Notes: generated by a model not told the origin, from the letters alone. Shown: positions 1 through 12,789, counted from the first letter of the stretch. The stretch: 64,000 nt of DNA from Siphonodentalium dalli (GCA_032622095.1 CP136069.1:68225319-68289318), one strand, 5' to 3'. Numbers and translations are program-made.

Positions 1-3000
1 CCATTCTCTAAGATGGGCCCTTAACATGGTGAACCCCAAATTGGAGCCCGTGCGGTGAAATCCTAAGTCAACTATATATTAGTCATGTACGGATGCAGGA
101 CGATTCATATATGTCCCAACGTTCATATTATATCGCAAGAATCCAGAGATTTATACTCCTACCCATTCTCTATGAAGGGCCCTTAACATGGTGAACCCCA
201 AATTGGAGCCCGTGCGGTGAAAGCCTAAGTCAACAATATATTATTCATGTACGGATGCATGACGATTCATATATGTCCCAACGTTCATATTATATCCCAA
301 GAATCCAGATATTTAGACTCCTACGCATTTGCTATGATGGGCCCTTAACATGGTGAACCCCAAATCGGAGCCCGTGCGGTGAAATCCTAAATCAACTATA
401 TATTAGTCATATAGGGATGCAGGACGGTCCAGATATGTCCCAACGTTCATATTCCATTTCCAGAATCCAGATATTTTGACTCCTACCCATTCTCTATGAT
501 GGGCCCTTAACATGGTGAACCCCAAATCGGAGCCCATGCGGTGAAAACCTAAGTCAACTATATATTAGTCATGTTCGGATGCAGGACGGTCCAGATATGT
601 CCCAACGCTCATATTATATTTCCAGAATCCAGATATTTTTACTACTACCCATTCTCTAAGATGGGCCCTTAACATGGTGAACCTCAAATTGGAGCCCGTG
701 CGGTGAAAACCTAAGTCAACTATATATTAGTCATATACGGATGCAGGACAGTCCAGATATGTCCCAACGCTCATATTATATCCCAAGAATCCAGATATTT
801 AGAATCCTACGCATTTGCTATGATGGGCCCTTAACATGGTGAACCCCAAATCGGAGCCCGTGCGGTGAAAACCTAAGTCAACTATATATTAGTCATATAC
901 GGATGCAGGACGGTCCAGATATTTCCCAAAGTTCATATAATATTTCCAGAATCCAGATATTTTTACTCCTACCCATTCTCTATGATGGGCCCTTAACATG
1001 GTGAACCCCAAATCGGAGCCCGTGCGGTGAAATCCTAAATCAACTATATATTAGTCATATAGGGATGCAGGACGATTCATATATTTCCCAACGTTCATAT
1101 TATATTTCCAGAATCCAGATATTTTGACTCCTACCCATTCTCTATGATGGGCCCTTAACATGGTGAACCCCAAATTGGAGCCCGTGCGGTGAAATCCTAA
1201 ATCAACTATATATTAGTCATATAGGGATGCAGGACGATTCATATATGTCCCAACGTTCATATTATATTGCAAGAATCCAGATATTTAGACTCCTACCCAT
1301 TCTCTATGATGGGCCCTTAGCATGGTGAACCCCAAATCGGAGCCTGTGCGGTGAAACCCTAAGTCAACTATATATTAGTCATGTACGGATGCAGGACGAT
1401 TCATATATGTCCCAACGTTCATATAATATCCCAAGAATCAAGATATTTAGACTCCTACCCATTCTCTATGATGGGCCCTTAACATGGTGAACACCAAATC
1501 GGAGCCTGTGCGGTGAAATCCTAAATCAACTATATATTAGTCATATAGGGATGCATGACGGTCCAGATATGTCCCAACGTTCATATTATATTTCCAGAAT
1601 CCAGATATTTTGATTCCTACCCATTCTCTATGATGGGCCCTTAACATGGTGAACCCCAAATTGGAGCCCGTGCGGTGAAACCCTAAGTCAACTATATATT
1701 AGTCATGTACGGATGCAGGACGTTTCATATATGTCCCAACGTTCATATTATATCGGAAGAATCCAGAGATTTATACTCCTACCCATTCTCTATGAAGGGC
1801 CCTTAACATGGTGAACCCCAAATTGGAGCCCGTGCGGTGAAATCCTAAGTCAACAATATATTATTCATGTACGGATGCAGGACGATTCATATATGTCCCA
1901 ACGTTCATATTATATCCCAAGAATCCAGATATTTATACTCCTACCCATTCTCTATGAAGGGCCCTTAACATGGTGAACCCCAAATTGGAGCCCGTGCGGT
2001 GAAACCCTAAGTCAACTATATATTAGTCATGTACGGATGCAGGACGATTCATATATGTCCCAACATTCATATTATATCCCAAGAATCAAGATATTTAGAC
2101 TCCTACGCATTTGCTATGATGGACCCTTAACATGGTGAACCCCAAATCGGAGCCCGTGCTGTGAAAACCTAAGTCAACTATATATTAGTCATGTACGGAC
2201 GCAGGACGGTCCAGACATGTCCCAACGTTCATATTATATTTCCAGAATCCAGATATTTTGACTCCTTCCCATTCTCTATGATGGGACCTTAATATGGTGA
2301 ACCCCAAATTGGAGCCCGTGCGGTGAAACCCTAAGTCAACTATATATTAGTCATGTACGGATGCAGGACGATTCATATATGTCCCAACGTTCATATTATA
2401 TTGCAAGAATCCAGATATTTATACTCCTACCCATTCTCTATGAAGGGCCCTTAACATGGTGAACCCCAAATTGGAGCCCGTGCGGTGAAACCCTAAGTCA
2501 ACTATATATTAGTCATGTACGGATGCAGGACGATTCATATATGTCCCAACGTTCATATTATATTGCAAGAATCCAGATATTTATACTCCTACCCATTCTC
2601 TATTATGGGCCCTTAACATGGTGAACACCAAATCGGAGCCCGTGTGGTGAAATCCTAAATCAACTATATATTAGTCATATAGGGATGCAGGACGGTCCAG
2701 ATATGTCCCAACGTTCATATTATATTTCCAGAATCCAGATATTTTGACTCCTACCCATTCTCTATGATGGGCCCTTAACATGGTGAACCCCAAATTGGAG
2801 CCCGTGCGGTCAAATCCTAAATTAACTATATATTAGTCATATAGGGATGCAGGACGATTCATATATGTCCCAACGTTCATATTATATTGCAAGAATCCAG
2901 ATATTTAGACTCCTACCCATTCTCTATGATGGGCCCTTAGCATGGTGATCCCCAAATCGGAGCCTGTGCAGTGAAACCCTAAGTCAACTATATATTAGTC

Positions 3001-6000
3001 ATGTACGGATGCAGGACGATTCATATATGTCCCAACGTTCATATAATATCCCAAGAATCAAGATATTTAGACTCCTACCCATTCTCTATGATGGGCCCTT
3101 AACATGGTGAACACCAAATCGGAGCCTGTGCGGTGAAATCCTAAATCAACTATATATTAGTCATATAGGGATGCATGACGGTCCAGATATGTCCCAACGT
3201 TCATATTATATTTCCAGAATCCAGATATTTTGATTCCTACCCATTCTCTAAGATGGGCCCTTAACATGGTGAACCCCAAATTGGAGCCCGTGCGGTGAAA
3301 TCCTAAGTCAACTATATATTAGTCATGTACGGATGCAGGACGATTCATATATGTCCCAACGTTCATATTATATCGCAAGAATCCAGAGATTTATACTCCT
3401 ACCCATTCTCTATGAAGGGCCCTTAACATGGTGAACCCCAAATTGGAGCCCGTGCGGTGAAAGCCTAAGTCAACAATATATTATTCATGTACGGATGCAT
3501 GACGATTCATATATGTCCCAACGTTCATATTATATCCCAAGAATCCAGATATTTAGACTCCTACGCATTTGCTATGATGGGCCCTTAACATGGTGAACCC
3601 CAAATCGGAGCCCGTGCGGTGAAATCCTAAATCAACTATATATTAGTCATATAGGGATGCAGGACGGTCCAGATATGTCCCAACGTTCATATTCCATTTC
3701 CAGAATCCAGATATTTTGACTCCTACCCATTCTCTATGATGGGCCCTTAACATGGTGAACCCCAAATCGGAGCCCATGCGGTGAAAACCTAAGTCAACTA
3801 TATATTAGTCATGTTCGGATGCAGGACGGTCCAGATATGTCCCAACGCTCATATTATATTTCCAGAATCCAGATATTTTTACTACTACCCATTCTCTAAG
3901 ATGGGCCCTTAACATGGTGAACCTCAAATTGGAGCCCGTGCGGTGAAAACCTAAGTCAACTATATATTAGTCATATACGGATGCAGGACAGTCCAGATAT
4001 GTCCCAACGCTCATATTATATCCCAAGAATCCAGATATTTAGAATCCTACGCATTTGCTATGATGGGCCCTTAACATGGTGAACCCCAAATCGGAGCCCG
4101 TGCGGTGAAAACCTAAGTCAACTATATATTAGTCATATACGGATGCAGGACGGTCCAGATATGTCCCAAAGTTCATATAATATTTCCAGAATCCAGATAT
4201 TTAGATTCCTACCCATTCTCTATGATCAGCCCTTAACATGGTGAACCCCAAATTGGAGCCTGTGCGGTGAAAACCTAAATCAACTATATATTAGTCAGGT
4301 ACGGATGCAGGACGATTCATATATGTCCCAACGTTCATATTATACTGCAAGAATCCAGATATTTAGACTCCTACCCATTCTCTATGATGGGCCCTTAACA
4401 TGGTGAACCCCAAATTGGAGCCCGTGCGGTGAAACCCTAAGTCAACTATATATTAGTCATGTACGGATGCAGGACGATTCATATATGTCCCAACGTTCAT
4501 ATTATATTGCAAGAATCCAGATATTTAGACTCCTACCCATTCTCTATGATGGGCCCTTAGCATGGTGAACCCCAAATTGGAGCCCGTGCGGTGAAACCCT
4601 AAGTCAACTATATCTTAGTCATGTACGGATGCAGGACGATTCATATATGTCCCAACGTTCATATTATATCCCAAGAATCCAGATATTTAGACTCCTACCC
4701 ATTCTCTATGATGGGCCCTTAACATGGTGAACCCCAAATCGGAGCCCGTGCGGTGAAATCCTAAATCAACTATATATTAGTCATATAGGGATGCAGGACG
4801 ATTCATATATTTCCCAACGTTCATATTATATTTCCAGAATCCAGATATTTTTACTCCTACCCATTCTCTATGATGGGCCCTTAACATGGTGAACCCCAAA
4901 TCGGAGCCCGTGCGGTGAAATCCTAAATCAACTATATATTAGTCATATAGGGATGCAGGACGATTCATATATTTCCCAACGTTCATATTATATTTCCAGA
5001 ATCCAGATATTTTGACTCCTACCCATTCTCTATGATGGGCCCTTAACATGGTGAACCCCAAATTGGAGCCCGTGCGGTGAAATCCTAAATCAACTATATA
5101 TTAGTCATATAGGGATGCAGGACGATTCATATATGTCCCAACGTTCATATTATATTGCAAGAATCCAGATATTTTGACTCCTACCCATTCTCTATGATGG
5201 GCCCTTAGCATGGTGAACCCCAAATCGGAGCCTGTGCGGTGAAACCCTAAGTCAACTATATATTAGTCATGTACGGATGCAGGACGATTCATATATGTCC
5301 CAACGTTCATATAATATCCCAAGAATCAAGATATTTAGACTCCTACCCATTCTCTATGATGGGCCCTTAACACGGTGAACACCAAATCGGAGCCTGTGCG
5401 GTGAAATCCTAAATCAACTATATATTAGTCATATAGGGATGCATGTCGGTCCAGATATGTCCCAACGTTCATATTATATTTCCAGAATCCAGATATTTTG
5501 ATTCCTACCCATTCTCTATGATGGGCCCTTAACATGGTGAACCCCAAATTGGAGCCCGTGCGGTGAAACCCTAAGTCAACTATATATTAGTCATGTACGG
5601 ATGCAGGACGTTTCATATATGTCCCAACGTTCATATTATATCGGAAGAATCCAGAGATTTATACTCCTACCCATTCTCTATGAAGGGCCCTTAACATGGT
5701 GAACCCCAAATTGGAGCCCGTGCGGTGAAACCCTAAGTCAACAATATATTATTCATGTACGGATGCAGGACGATTCATATATGTCCCAACGTTCATATTA
5801 TATCCCAAGAATCCAGATATTTAGACTCCTACGCATTTGCTATGATGGGCCCTTAACATGGTGAACCCCAAATCGGAGCCCGTGCGGTGAAATCCTAAAT
5901 CAACTATATATTAGTCATATAGGGATGCAGGACGGTCCAGATATGTCACAACGTTCATATTCTATTTCCAGAATCCAGATATTTTGACTCCTACCCATTC

Positions 6001-8325
6001 TCTATGATGGGCCCTTAACATGGTGAACCCCAAATCGGAGCCCATGCGGTGAAAACCTAAGTCAACTATATATTAGTCATGTACGGATGCAGGACGGTCC
6101 AGATATGTCCCAACGTTCATATTATATTTCCAGAATCCAGATATTTTGACTCCTACCCATTCTCTAAGATGGGCCCTTAACATGGTGAACCCCAAATTGG
6201 AGCCCGTGCGGTGAAAACCTAAGTCAACTATATATTAGTCATATACGGATGCAGGACAGTCCAGATATGTCCCAACGCTCATATTATATCCCAAGAATCC
6301 AGATATTTAGAATCCTACGCATTTGCTATCATCGGCCCTTAACATGGTTAACCCCAAATCGGAGCCCGTGCGGTGAAAACCTAAGTCAACTATATATTAG
6401 TCATGTACGGATGCAGGACGGTCCAGATATGTCCCAAAGTTCATATAATATTTCCAGAATCCAGATATTTAGATTCCTACCCATTCTCTATGATCAGCCC
6501 TTAACATGGTGAACCCCAAATTGGAGCCTGTGTGATGAAAACCTAAATCAACTATATATTAGTCATGTACGGATGCAGGACGATTCATATATGTCCCAAC
6601 GTTCATATTATACTGCAAGGATCCAGATATTTATACTCCTACCCATTCTCTATGATGGGCCCTTAGCATGGTGAACCCCAAATTGGAGCCCGTGCGGTGA
6701 AACCCTACGTCAACTATATATTAGTCATGTACGGATGCAGGACGATTCATATATGTCCCAACGTTCATATTATATCCCAAGAATCCAGATATTTAGACTC
6801 CTACCCATTCTCTATGATGGGCCCTTAACATGGTGAACCCCAAATCGGAGCCCGTGCGGTGAAATCCTAAATCAACTATATATTAGTCATATAGGGATGC
6901 AGGACGATTCATATATTTCCCAACGTTCATATTATATTTCCAGAATCCAGATATGTTTACTCCTACCCATTCTCTATGATGGGGCCTTAACATGGTGAAC
7001 CCCAAATCGGAGCCCGTGCGGTGAAATCCTAAATCAACTATATATTAGTCATATAGGGATGCAGGACGATTCATATATTTCCCAACGTTCATATTATATT
7101 TCCAGAATCCAGATATTTTTACTCCTACCCATTCTCTATGATGGGCCCTTAACATGGTGAACCCCAAATTGGAGCCCGTGCGGTGAAACCCTAAGTCAAC
7201 TATATATTAGTCATGTACGGATGCAGGACGATTCATATATGTCCTAACGTTCATATTATATCCCAAGAATCAAGATATTTTTACTCCTACCCATTCTCTA
7301 TGATGGGCCCTTAACATGGTGAACCCCAAATCGGAGCCCGTGCGGTGAAATCCTAAATCAACTATATATTAGTCATGTACGGATGCAGGACGGTCCAGAG
7401 ATGTCCCAACGTTCGTATTATATTTCCAGAATCCAGATATTTTAACTCCTACCCATTCTCTATGATGGGACCTTAACATGGTGAACCCCAAATTGGAGCC
7501 CGTCCGGTGAAACCCTAAGTCAACTATATATTAGTCATGTACGGATGCAGGACGATTCATATATGTCCCAACGTTCATATTATATTGCAAGAATCCAGAT
7601 ATTTATACTCCTACCCATTCTCTATGAAGGGCCCTTAACATGGTGAACCCCAAATTGGAGCCCGTGCGGTGAAACCCTAAGTCAACTATATATTAGTCAT
7701 GTACGGATGCAGGACGATTCATATATGTCCCAACGTTCATATTATATTGCAAGAATCCAGATATTTATACTCCTACCCATTCTCTATGATGGGCCCTTAA
7801 CATGGTGAACACCAAATCGGAGCCCGTGCGGTGAAATCCTAAATCAACTATATATTAGTCATATAGGGATGCAGGACGGTCCAGATATGTCCCAACGTTC
7901 ATATTATATTTCCAGAATCCAGATATTTTGACTCCTACCCATTCTCTATTAACATGGTGAACCCCAAATTGGAGCCCGTGCGGTGAAACCCTAAGTCAAC
8001 TATATATTAGTCATGTACGGATGCAGTCGATTCATATATGTCCCAACGTTCATATTATATCGCAAGAATCCAGATATTTATACTCCTACCCATTCTCTAT
8101 GAAGGGCCCTTAACATGGTGAACCCCAAATTGGAGCCCGTGCGGTGAAACCCTAAGTCAACAATATATTATTCATGTACGGATGCAGGATGATTCATATA
8201 TGTCTCAACGTTCATATTATATCCCAAGAATCCAGATATTTAGACTCCTACGCATTTGCTATGATGGACCCTTAACATGGTGAACCCCAAATCGGAGCCC
8301 GTGCGGTGAAATCCTAAATCAACTA
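1..8325. repeat. 162-bp satellite array, about 51 monomers
   Basis: The landmark CATGGTGAACCCCAAAT recurs at 25, 187, 349, 511 and onward with an exact 162-bp step to 7801. Monomers differ at a limited set of positions, for example ATTGG/ATCGG, GTACGG/ATAGGG and CGATTCAT/CGGTCCAG, and these variants recur in blocks, so higher-order repeats are present. The unit is close to nucleosome length, has ATATATTA cores and one GGGCCC site, and shows no CENP-B-box-like motif. The array runs off the left edge, so its full size is unknown. Open frames inside it are chance. A centromeric or heterochromatic location is inference. Confidence 0.97.
7941..8325. repeat. Degenerate right edge of the 162-bp array
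   Basis: The monomer at about 7947 lacks about 10 bp (the GATGGGCC stretch is missing after CTCTAT), so the next landmark falls at 7953 instead of 7963. The following monomer lacks one base near 8027. The array stops mid-monomer at 8325 and passes directly into unrelated GC-rich sequence. All earlier monomers keep the 162-bp step, so indels cluster at the edge. Confidence 0.85.
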
Positions 8326-8337
8326 CAAGAATAAATA

Positions 8338-8481
8338 GGCGAATTCAGAAAAAGCTCCAAATTTGTCCGCTTCACAGACATCCGGTACCCCATCGACTTC
8401 GACAAGAAGGACCTGATCCACTTACTTCAACCTGAAGAAAAGGGCCAAAACGTCGGAATCGTCCGCTACAAACGCGGATAG
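8338..8481 (+). pseudogene. C-terminal coding remnant, 47 codons, family not recognised
   Basis: An open frame runs from just after a stop at 8332 to TAG at 8479-8481. It reads G-E-F-R-K-S-S-K-F-V-R-F-T, then DIRYPIDFDKKDLIHLL, and ends GIVRYKRG. Third codon positions are rich in C and G, unlike the AT-rich surroundings, and the composition looks protein-like. It has no start codon because it abuts the satellite, so it is the 3' end of a gene or mobile-element frame cut off by the array. I do not recognise the family. Its spacing to the histone-type stem-loop at 8541 resembles a histone mRNA 3' end, but the peptide is not a core histone C-terminus. Confidence 0.45.
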
Positions 8482-8521
8482 AACGCATTCTCAGGGGCTC
8501 CATTCTTCACTGAATGCGTTC
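8481..8521 (+). other. Perfect 10-bp hairpin just after the stop codon
   Basis: GAACGCATTC at 8481-8490 pairs with GAATGCGTTC at 8512-8521 around a 21-base loop. It begins on the last base of the TAG of the preceding coding remnant, so it would lie in its 3' UTR. Role unknown. Confidence 0.6.
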
Positions 8522-8540
8522 CCAGAATATGTGAAAAAAC

Positions 8541-8556
8541 GGCCATTTTCAGGGCC
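8541..8556 (+). promoter_or_regulatory. Histone-type 3' stem-loop (one stem mismatch)
   Basis: GGCCATTTTCAGGGCC matches the metazoan histone mRNA 3' stem-loop layout: a 6-bp stem, TTTC loop, and flanks AAAAAC upstream and AACCAA downstream. One A-G mismatch interrupts the stem. It lies 60 bases after the stop at 8481, the usual distance in replication-dependent histone genes. A purine stretch (AAAGGAAAC) follows at about 8570 where a downstream element would be. The upstream peptide is not a histone, so this may be a rearranged histone 3' end or a coincidence. Confidence 0.4.
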
Positions 8557-8668
8557 AACCAATCGATTAAAGGAAACTTTTTCCACATGCTATACTATAT
8601 TGATTGACAATAAATTGGCAGGTCTATATGTATATATGTGGGGTACCCGGCGTTGCTCGGATGAACTT

Positions 8669-8905
8669 ATAGTAGGGCGCCTCCGTGTCAAAAAAAGGGT
8701 GAATCGTGCATTTTAAGGTAAAAGCAACAAACTTTGTATACAACATCCTGAGGTGATATCTTGTGGATTTGGATATCATGCCAAGGTAGGGAAAGCCCAT
8801 GGTTGCCATGGTAACCACCGAAAAACATAGCCGCCAAAAATGCCAAATTGGCTTTTTGCGGAAGTGCGATTTTGGTCCGCTCTCCCTGCACTGCACCCCT
8901 GACTC
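8669..8905 (+). mobile_element. Terminal-repeat fragment, RFX-motif TIR family (left-type end)
   Basis: The sequence from TATAGTAGGGCG onward shares, in order, ATCGTGCATTTTA, GGTAAAAGCA, CAAACTT, ATATCATGCCAAG and GCCCATGGTTGCCATGG with the reverse complement of 23395-23547 and with the start at 15054. It is therefore one end of a dispersed element family. GGTTGCCATGGTAACC at 8801-8816 is a near-perfect RFX X-box palindrome. No matching opposite end could be assigned. Confidence 0.6.
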
Positions 8906-9175
8906 AAATAGCGCCACTTTTGCCATTTTGAAAGCACACGATTAGATTCCTCGTTTCATAGAGAAGAATGTGTATCAACTTTGTGGAAATCGGCGCTAAA
9001 CAGGTTTATTAATTATTGTGCACCTCTCCCCCTCCATGCACCCCTGACTCAAATGGCGCCACTATTGACGTCTGTAAACCACACCATTAGATTCATCATG
9101 GAGATGATTATGTATAAGTTTGGTGGAAATCGGCGACAATTTTGTTTCTGCCCTTCTCCCCTTTTGTGCCCCTGA
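8894..9175. repeat. Two-copy tandem repeat, period about 145 bp
   Basis: CACCCCTGACTCAAAT(A/G)GCGCCACT occurs at 8894 and 9039. Each copy is followed by a CAC(A)C-ATTAGATTC stretch and by TGTGGAAATCGGCG or TGGTGGAAATCGGCG. A third, weak start (GCCCCTGACAAC) lies near 9166. Confidence 0.7.
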
Positions 9176-9438
9176 CAACAACAGCATCACTTTAGAAAAT
9201 TTTAACCCGCACTATCTTATCCATTATCTTTCTTGTAAGAAAAAGTACCAAAATAGACCTCTCTATTGTTATCGAGATGGTCCCTGTAAATTGTTATGGA
9301 ACAGACATTGGCAAATATATATATATATATATATATATAATTTCACAGTTTAAAGTAACGTGTGCACAGTTATATATATGGTCCAAGAATAACATGAGAC
9401 ATCATAGTGTCAAGGAGACAACCCAGCTTTACACAACG
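9176..9438. other. No gene seen; AT dinucleotide run
   Basis: The stretch contains an (AT)n microsatellite at about 9317-9341 and otherwise nothing recognisable. Confidence 0.6.
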
Positions 9439-9687
9439 TCATTTCCTGGGCGCATTTAGCTTGCATCGGAAGTGATCAACGTAGAAATCTTCCTTCCGGG
9501 TTCGGTGTATTCTGTTTGCTGAGAACAGTTTTTGGAATGGGAAGATCGAATATTGATTCTTTCCACATTCATCCAAATGTTCACTCAGTGAAATTTTGCG
9601 ATATTCTGGATGATTTATCTCGAACAACAACTGTATATACACGCAAAAGAAAGTTTCCCGACTAACATCAGTGACCATATTATCCAC
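9439..9687 (-). pseudogene. Penelope-like element endonuclease remnant (GIY-YIG C-terminal part)
   Basis: The minus-strand frame ends with HLDECGKNQ, then KEDFYVDHFRCKLNAPRK. A conserved K-E-x-F/W-I and P-K-L-N near the end, preceded by a His/Cys patch, is what the C-terminal part of the Penelope-like GIY-YIG endonuclease looks like. The catalytic GIY and YIG strands are not in this fragment. It lies directly downstream (on the minus strand) of an RT N-terminal fragment, so the middle of the element appears deleted. Assignment is by motif recall, without an alignment. Confidence 0.5.
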
Positions 9688-10012
9688 ACCTGGGCACTCG
9701 GATATACGCGGAATTCTGTTCTTTAATTGCCTGTTGGATTGTAGGACTTTTATGAATTTTGCTTAGTCCGTAAGAGCTGCATTTCATCTCAAATTTTGTG
9801 AGATATTCGGCTTCTTTATCAGTTAGGCATTTAGAGAACTTTGTGACAAACTTCTCCTCATTTGTAGGAAGTGTCTTGTAAAAACGATCGTCCAAGAGTG
9901 TATCTTCCGATGTGTTGGCATAGTCGGTCGCTTCCATAATCTCCAGTGCACCTCCTTTGTCTGCTCTTTTACAAACAATAGTGTTGTCAGAACAAAGGCG
10001 ATTTTTTGAACA
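9680..10012 (-). pseudogene. Penelope-like reverse transcriptase N-terminal fragment
   Basis: The frame reads VCKRADKGGALEIMEATDYA and later YGLSKIHKS. The K-x-A-D-K-G-G-A signature followed some 60 residues later by Y-G-L-x-K-I-H-K is characteristic of Penelope-like RTs. The catalytic YxDD region is absent, and the frame stops at 9680, where the endonuclease fragment begins in another frame. The open frame extends upstream to 10246, but that part is translated tandem repeat and not RT. Confidence 0.65.
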
Positions 10013-10470
10013 GCTGGATGGGCGTATGTGACCCAGTTTGTGATTTCTAGATGGACTGGTGGCAGCACAAGAATACCCGTGGTTGCTGTGATTATGCATA
10101 CATATTGGAATTTGGCAACGAGAAATTGTTAATTTCCTCCACGCACGACTTACACCCAATTTTTGAACAGCTGGACAGGTTAATTGTGACCTAGTTTTTT
10201 TTATTTTGAGATGAACTAGTAGCGGCACAAAACGAATCCAGAACAATAGTGTCGTGGCTGCTATGGTTATGCCTACGCATGCGATTTAGCAACGAAAACT
10301 GACCTTTTTTCATTATGTTGACCCCATGCACGACTTACGCCCAATTTTGAACAGCTGGACTAGTTGCGGCACAAGAAGAATCCAGAAAGGATGGCACCGT
10401 AGCTGCTGTGATTATGCATACATACATGTGGGCGATTCAGTAACGATTGTTATCATATTATGAGAACTGG
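10005..10470. repeat. Tandem repeat, about 165-bp unit, three imperfect copies
   Basis: Each unit carries GCACGACTTAC(A/G)CCCAATTTT, GAACAGCTGGA, a GGC(A/G)CAA-AGAAT(C)C stretch, GGCTGCT(A/G)T and GATTTAGCAACGA. The array lies 5' of the Penelope-like RT remnant on its coding strand, where tandem leader copies are often found in that class. Diverged units of the same plan recur at 12790-13530. Confidence 0.65.
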
Positions 10471-11683
10471 GAACTAGAAACTGGGGTTGGTCTGGGAACT
10501 AGTAACGGAATTCATGGAACTTGTGTAAGGGCAGATATGAAGCTACTCACAAACTCACAAAAAACCTTCAACGGCATTACAGCACAATAATTTGGGTTGA
10601 TACAGTGCAATTCTAATATGGGTGAATCTGTGTTTTAAAAAAATATAAGAATTAAAAGATTATTTAGCTGGTTTTGAATGAGATGATATATACCGTACCA
10701 CGGTGCCACATACCAATGCAAACTGTATGTACTCTATATATGTAGACATCAGAGGCTACATAGGTGAAGCGGTACCTCCCTGGTGTTACTTGTAACAATC
10801 TTAGTCGACGAATCTTAATGCGCATGGAATTATACCTGCTAAGTTAATGGCACCTAATCGTATCGTTGTCTCCTAAAATTTTGTGGACCGAACAATGAAG
10901 AGCATTTTTTTTGATAATTCATGTTTCCGATGGGTGGGAAGGTAGTGTGGGGACCGTGGATATAATCTAGGAATCTGGTACTGATATATACGGCGCGGCA
11001 ATGCCGATAGCTGTGTGGTTTAGAATAATTCAAGTGTCCGATGGGCGGTCGAGTTGGATTGTCTTCATCTAGAAATGATACACCAAATCATATTAAATAA
11101 AAGGTCGACCGACCACAATGTCCCTGGAGACGGTGGCTAACTGAAGGATTGGATATGTCCGGAATAAATGTCATCATCCGGAAACCTCAAATGTTGAAAA
11201 TCAAGAAAATTCGTCAAACTAGGGGCCATAATTGCGGTAGAAAAGATCGGATAAGTCTGTTTTTCGAACTCGTTCAAGATATTTTTTAAAAACAGCTCTT
11301 ACGCAAAACATTGTTAAAATCGGTTAATATTTGTTCAATTTATTGCGCTAACGAGCTAGAAAAGTCGGCAAAAATGACAAGAACTCGACAAAAATGGTTC
11401 CAACCAAACTCAGAATTGCAGGTTCCAACGATGTTTAATATCTGTGCCAAATTAAAAAAAAATGACTGGAAAATGACGGAATATGTACACAGGCTCGGGC
11501 TAAAGTTGGGTCCCAGGATGTATGATGCTATGTCAAAAATGTTTTCTGTTAAATATGTATGGCAGTGTGCGTTTTAGTCGTGGTTTGGACGATGAACCCA
11601 TTTCTTTGTGATAGATGCCAAGATTAATCAATTAATTTGCAATTGAGTTAAAGGGAGGTAAAAGCTATTCTGCGTCATAAGTT
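10471..11683. other. No convincing gene
   Basis: A short direct repeat, (T/G)TCCGATGGG(T/C)GG, occurs near 10926 and 11038. The 88-codon frame at 11311-11577 has low-complexity composition and no recognisable domain. Confidence 0.5.
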
Positions 11684-12276
11684 TCAAGATCTATCCAAGT
11701 AGACCCACGGAGCGTCGATAAACATAGCGGTATTTTCAATTAGGAGATTCATTTCAACAGAACATTGTGTGTCAGTATCTATAGAGTGATTTTTAATCAC
11801 CTCTCCAATTCTGTTCACTGCCACCAGTCTCATAAGATTAATATATGGATTTCCAGAATAACAGGTGCGCCGTGGGTGGTAAAAGGCTTTTGTATTTATC
11901 ACATTGAGTGCTTCTTTCAACGGTTTACATTTCAACATCATAAACCCCTTCCTGCTGAAACTTTGACGAGCGACACATGCCAATCGATATAGGTATCGCT
12001 GGGCATGTATTGACAAGGCTGAAATATAGCTCCAGTCTTATAATTGATGCTGCGTACACAGAATGACAATTCTTTCATGAAATTCCTATCCGATTGATTA
12101 TTACAATACAAATTGGCATTGTCTTGGAGAATGACTATATATATATATTGCATATTTTGGTTATAAATGTTGGAATCGTTGTCCGACTTAAGTTGGCTGA
12201 ATATTAGGCACAAATAAATTGCTAGTTTTCCGGGTGACATCCTGTCTGAGTGTAAACAAGAAGTCAAGACTGTCAC
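11684..12276 (-). other. Two overlapping minus-strand frames, family unknown
   Basis: Frames of 112 codons (12276-11938) and 110 codons (12016-11684) overlap. The first begins with a moderately hydrophobic stretch and contains SINYKTGAIFQPCQYMPSD. The second contains two Cys and TKAFYHPRRTCYSGNPYIN. They could be parts of one broken gene joined by a frameshift near 11960, or chance. No domain was recognised and no splice structure was worked out. Confidence 0.2.
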
Positions 12277-12789
12277 CTTATAATCAACTTGTTTTATAGT
12301 ATTAGTGTATACTTAATGCAGATATAAACAAATAAAAATACCGTATACATGAAGATGTTGTCCGTGTGGGATGAGGTGTGTTGACAATTAATTTGGAAAT
12401 GCCGCGCCACCTCATACATGTACTATAGGCTATAGTCCCGGCTTTGGCCAGTGGGTCGATAGTCGGTGTGACTATACAGAGCGTTTAGGATTTCAAGTGG
12501 GTTTCACTGATCTCTTCGTGGTATACCTGCCAGTATCTTGGGTTCTGGGACTTCTCTTCCCGATATCGTGACGTCGTATCGTTTATACCACTATTTAGAC
12601 ATGGCAGAAAATCGCCACCATCTGCTCCTCTGGTATTTAAACAATTAAATCGACAATATGGATAGAGAAACCCCAGATCCATCAGGACCTAAAACTCATA
12701 CGTATTTTCAACAACAGACTGGGAGATGTTACAAAAAAACAAAGAAATGTTTTTGAAAACCGTTTCGCAGCCCATAAACATGATTACGT
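12277..12789. other. No convincing gene
   Basis: Mixed AT-rich sequence with no recognised coding, repeat or RNA signal. Confidence 0.5.

Noticed and set aside
6249-6512. 87-codon frame in the satellite
   Set aside because: It is translated 162-bp repeat, and the frame is closed in most monomers.
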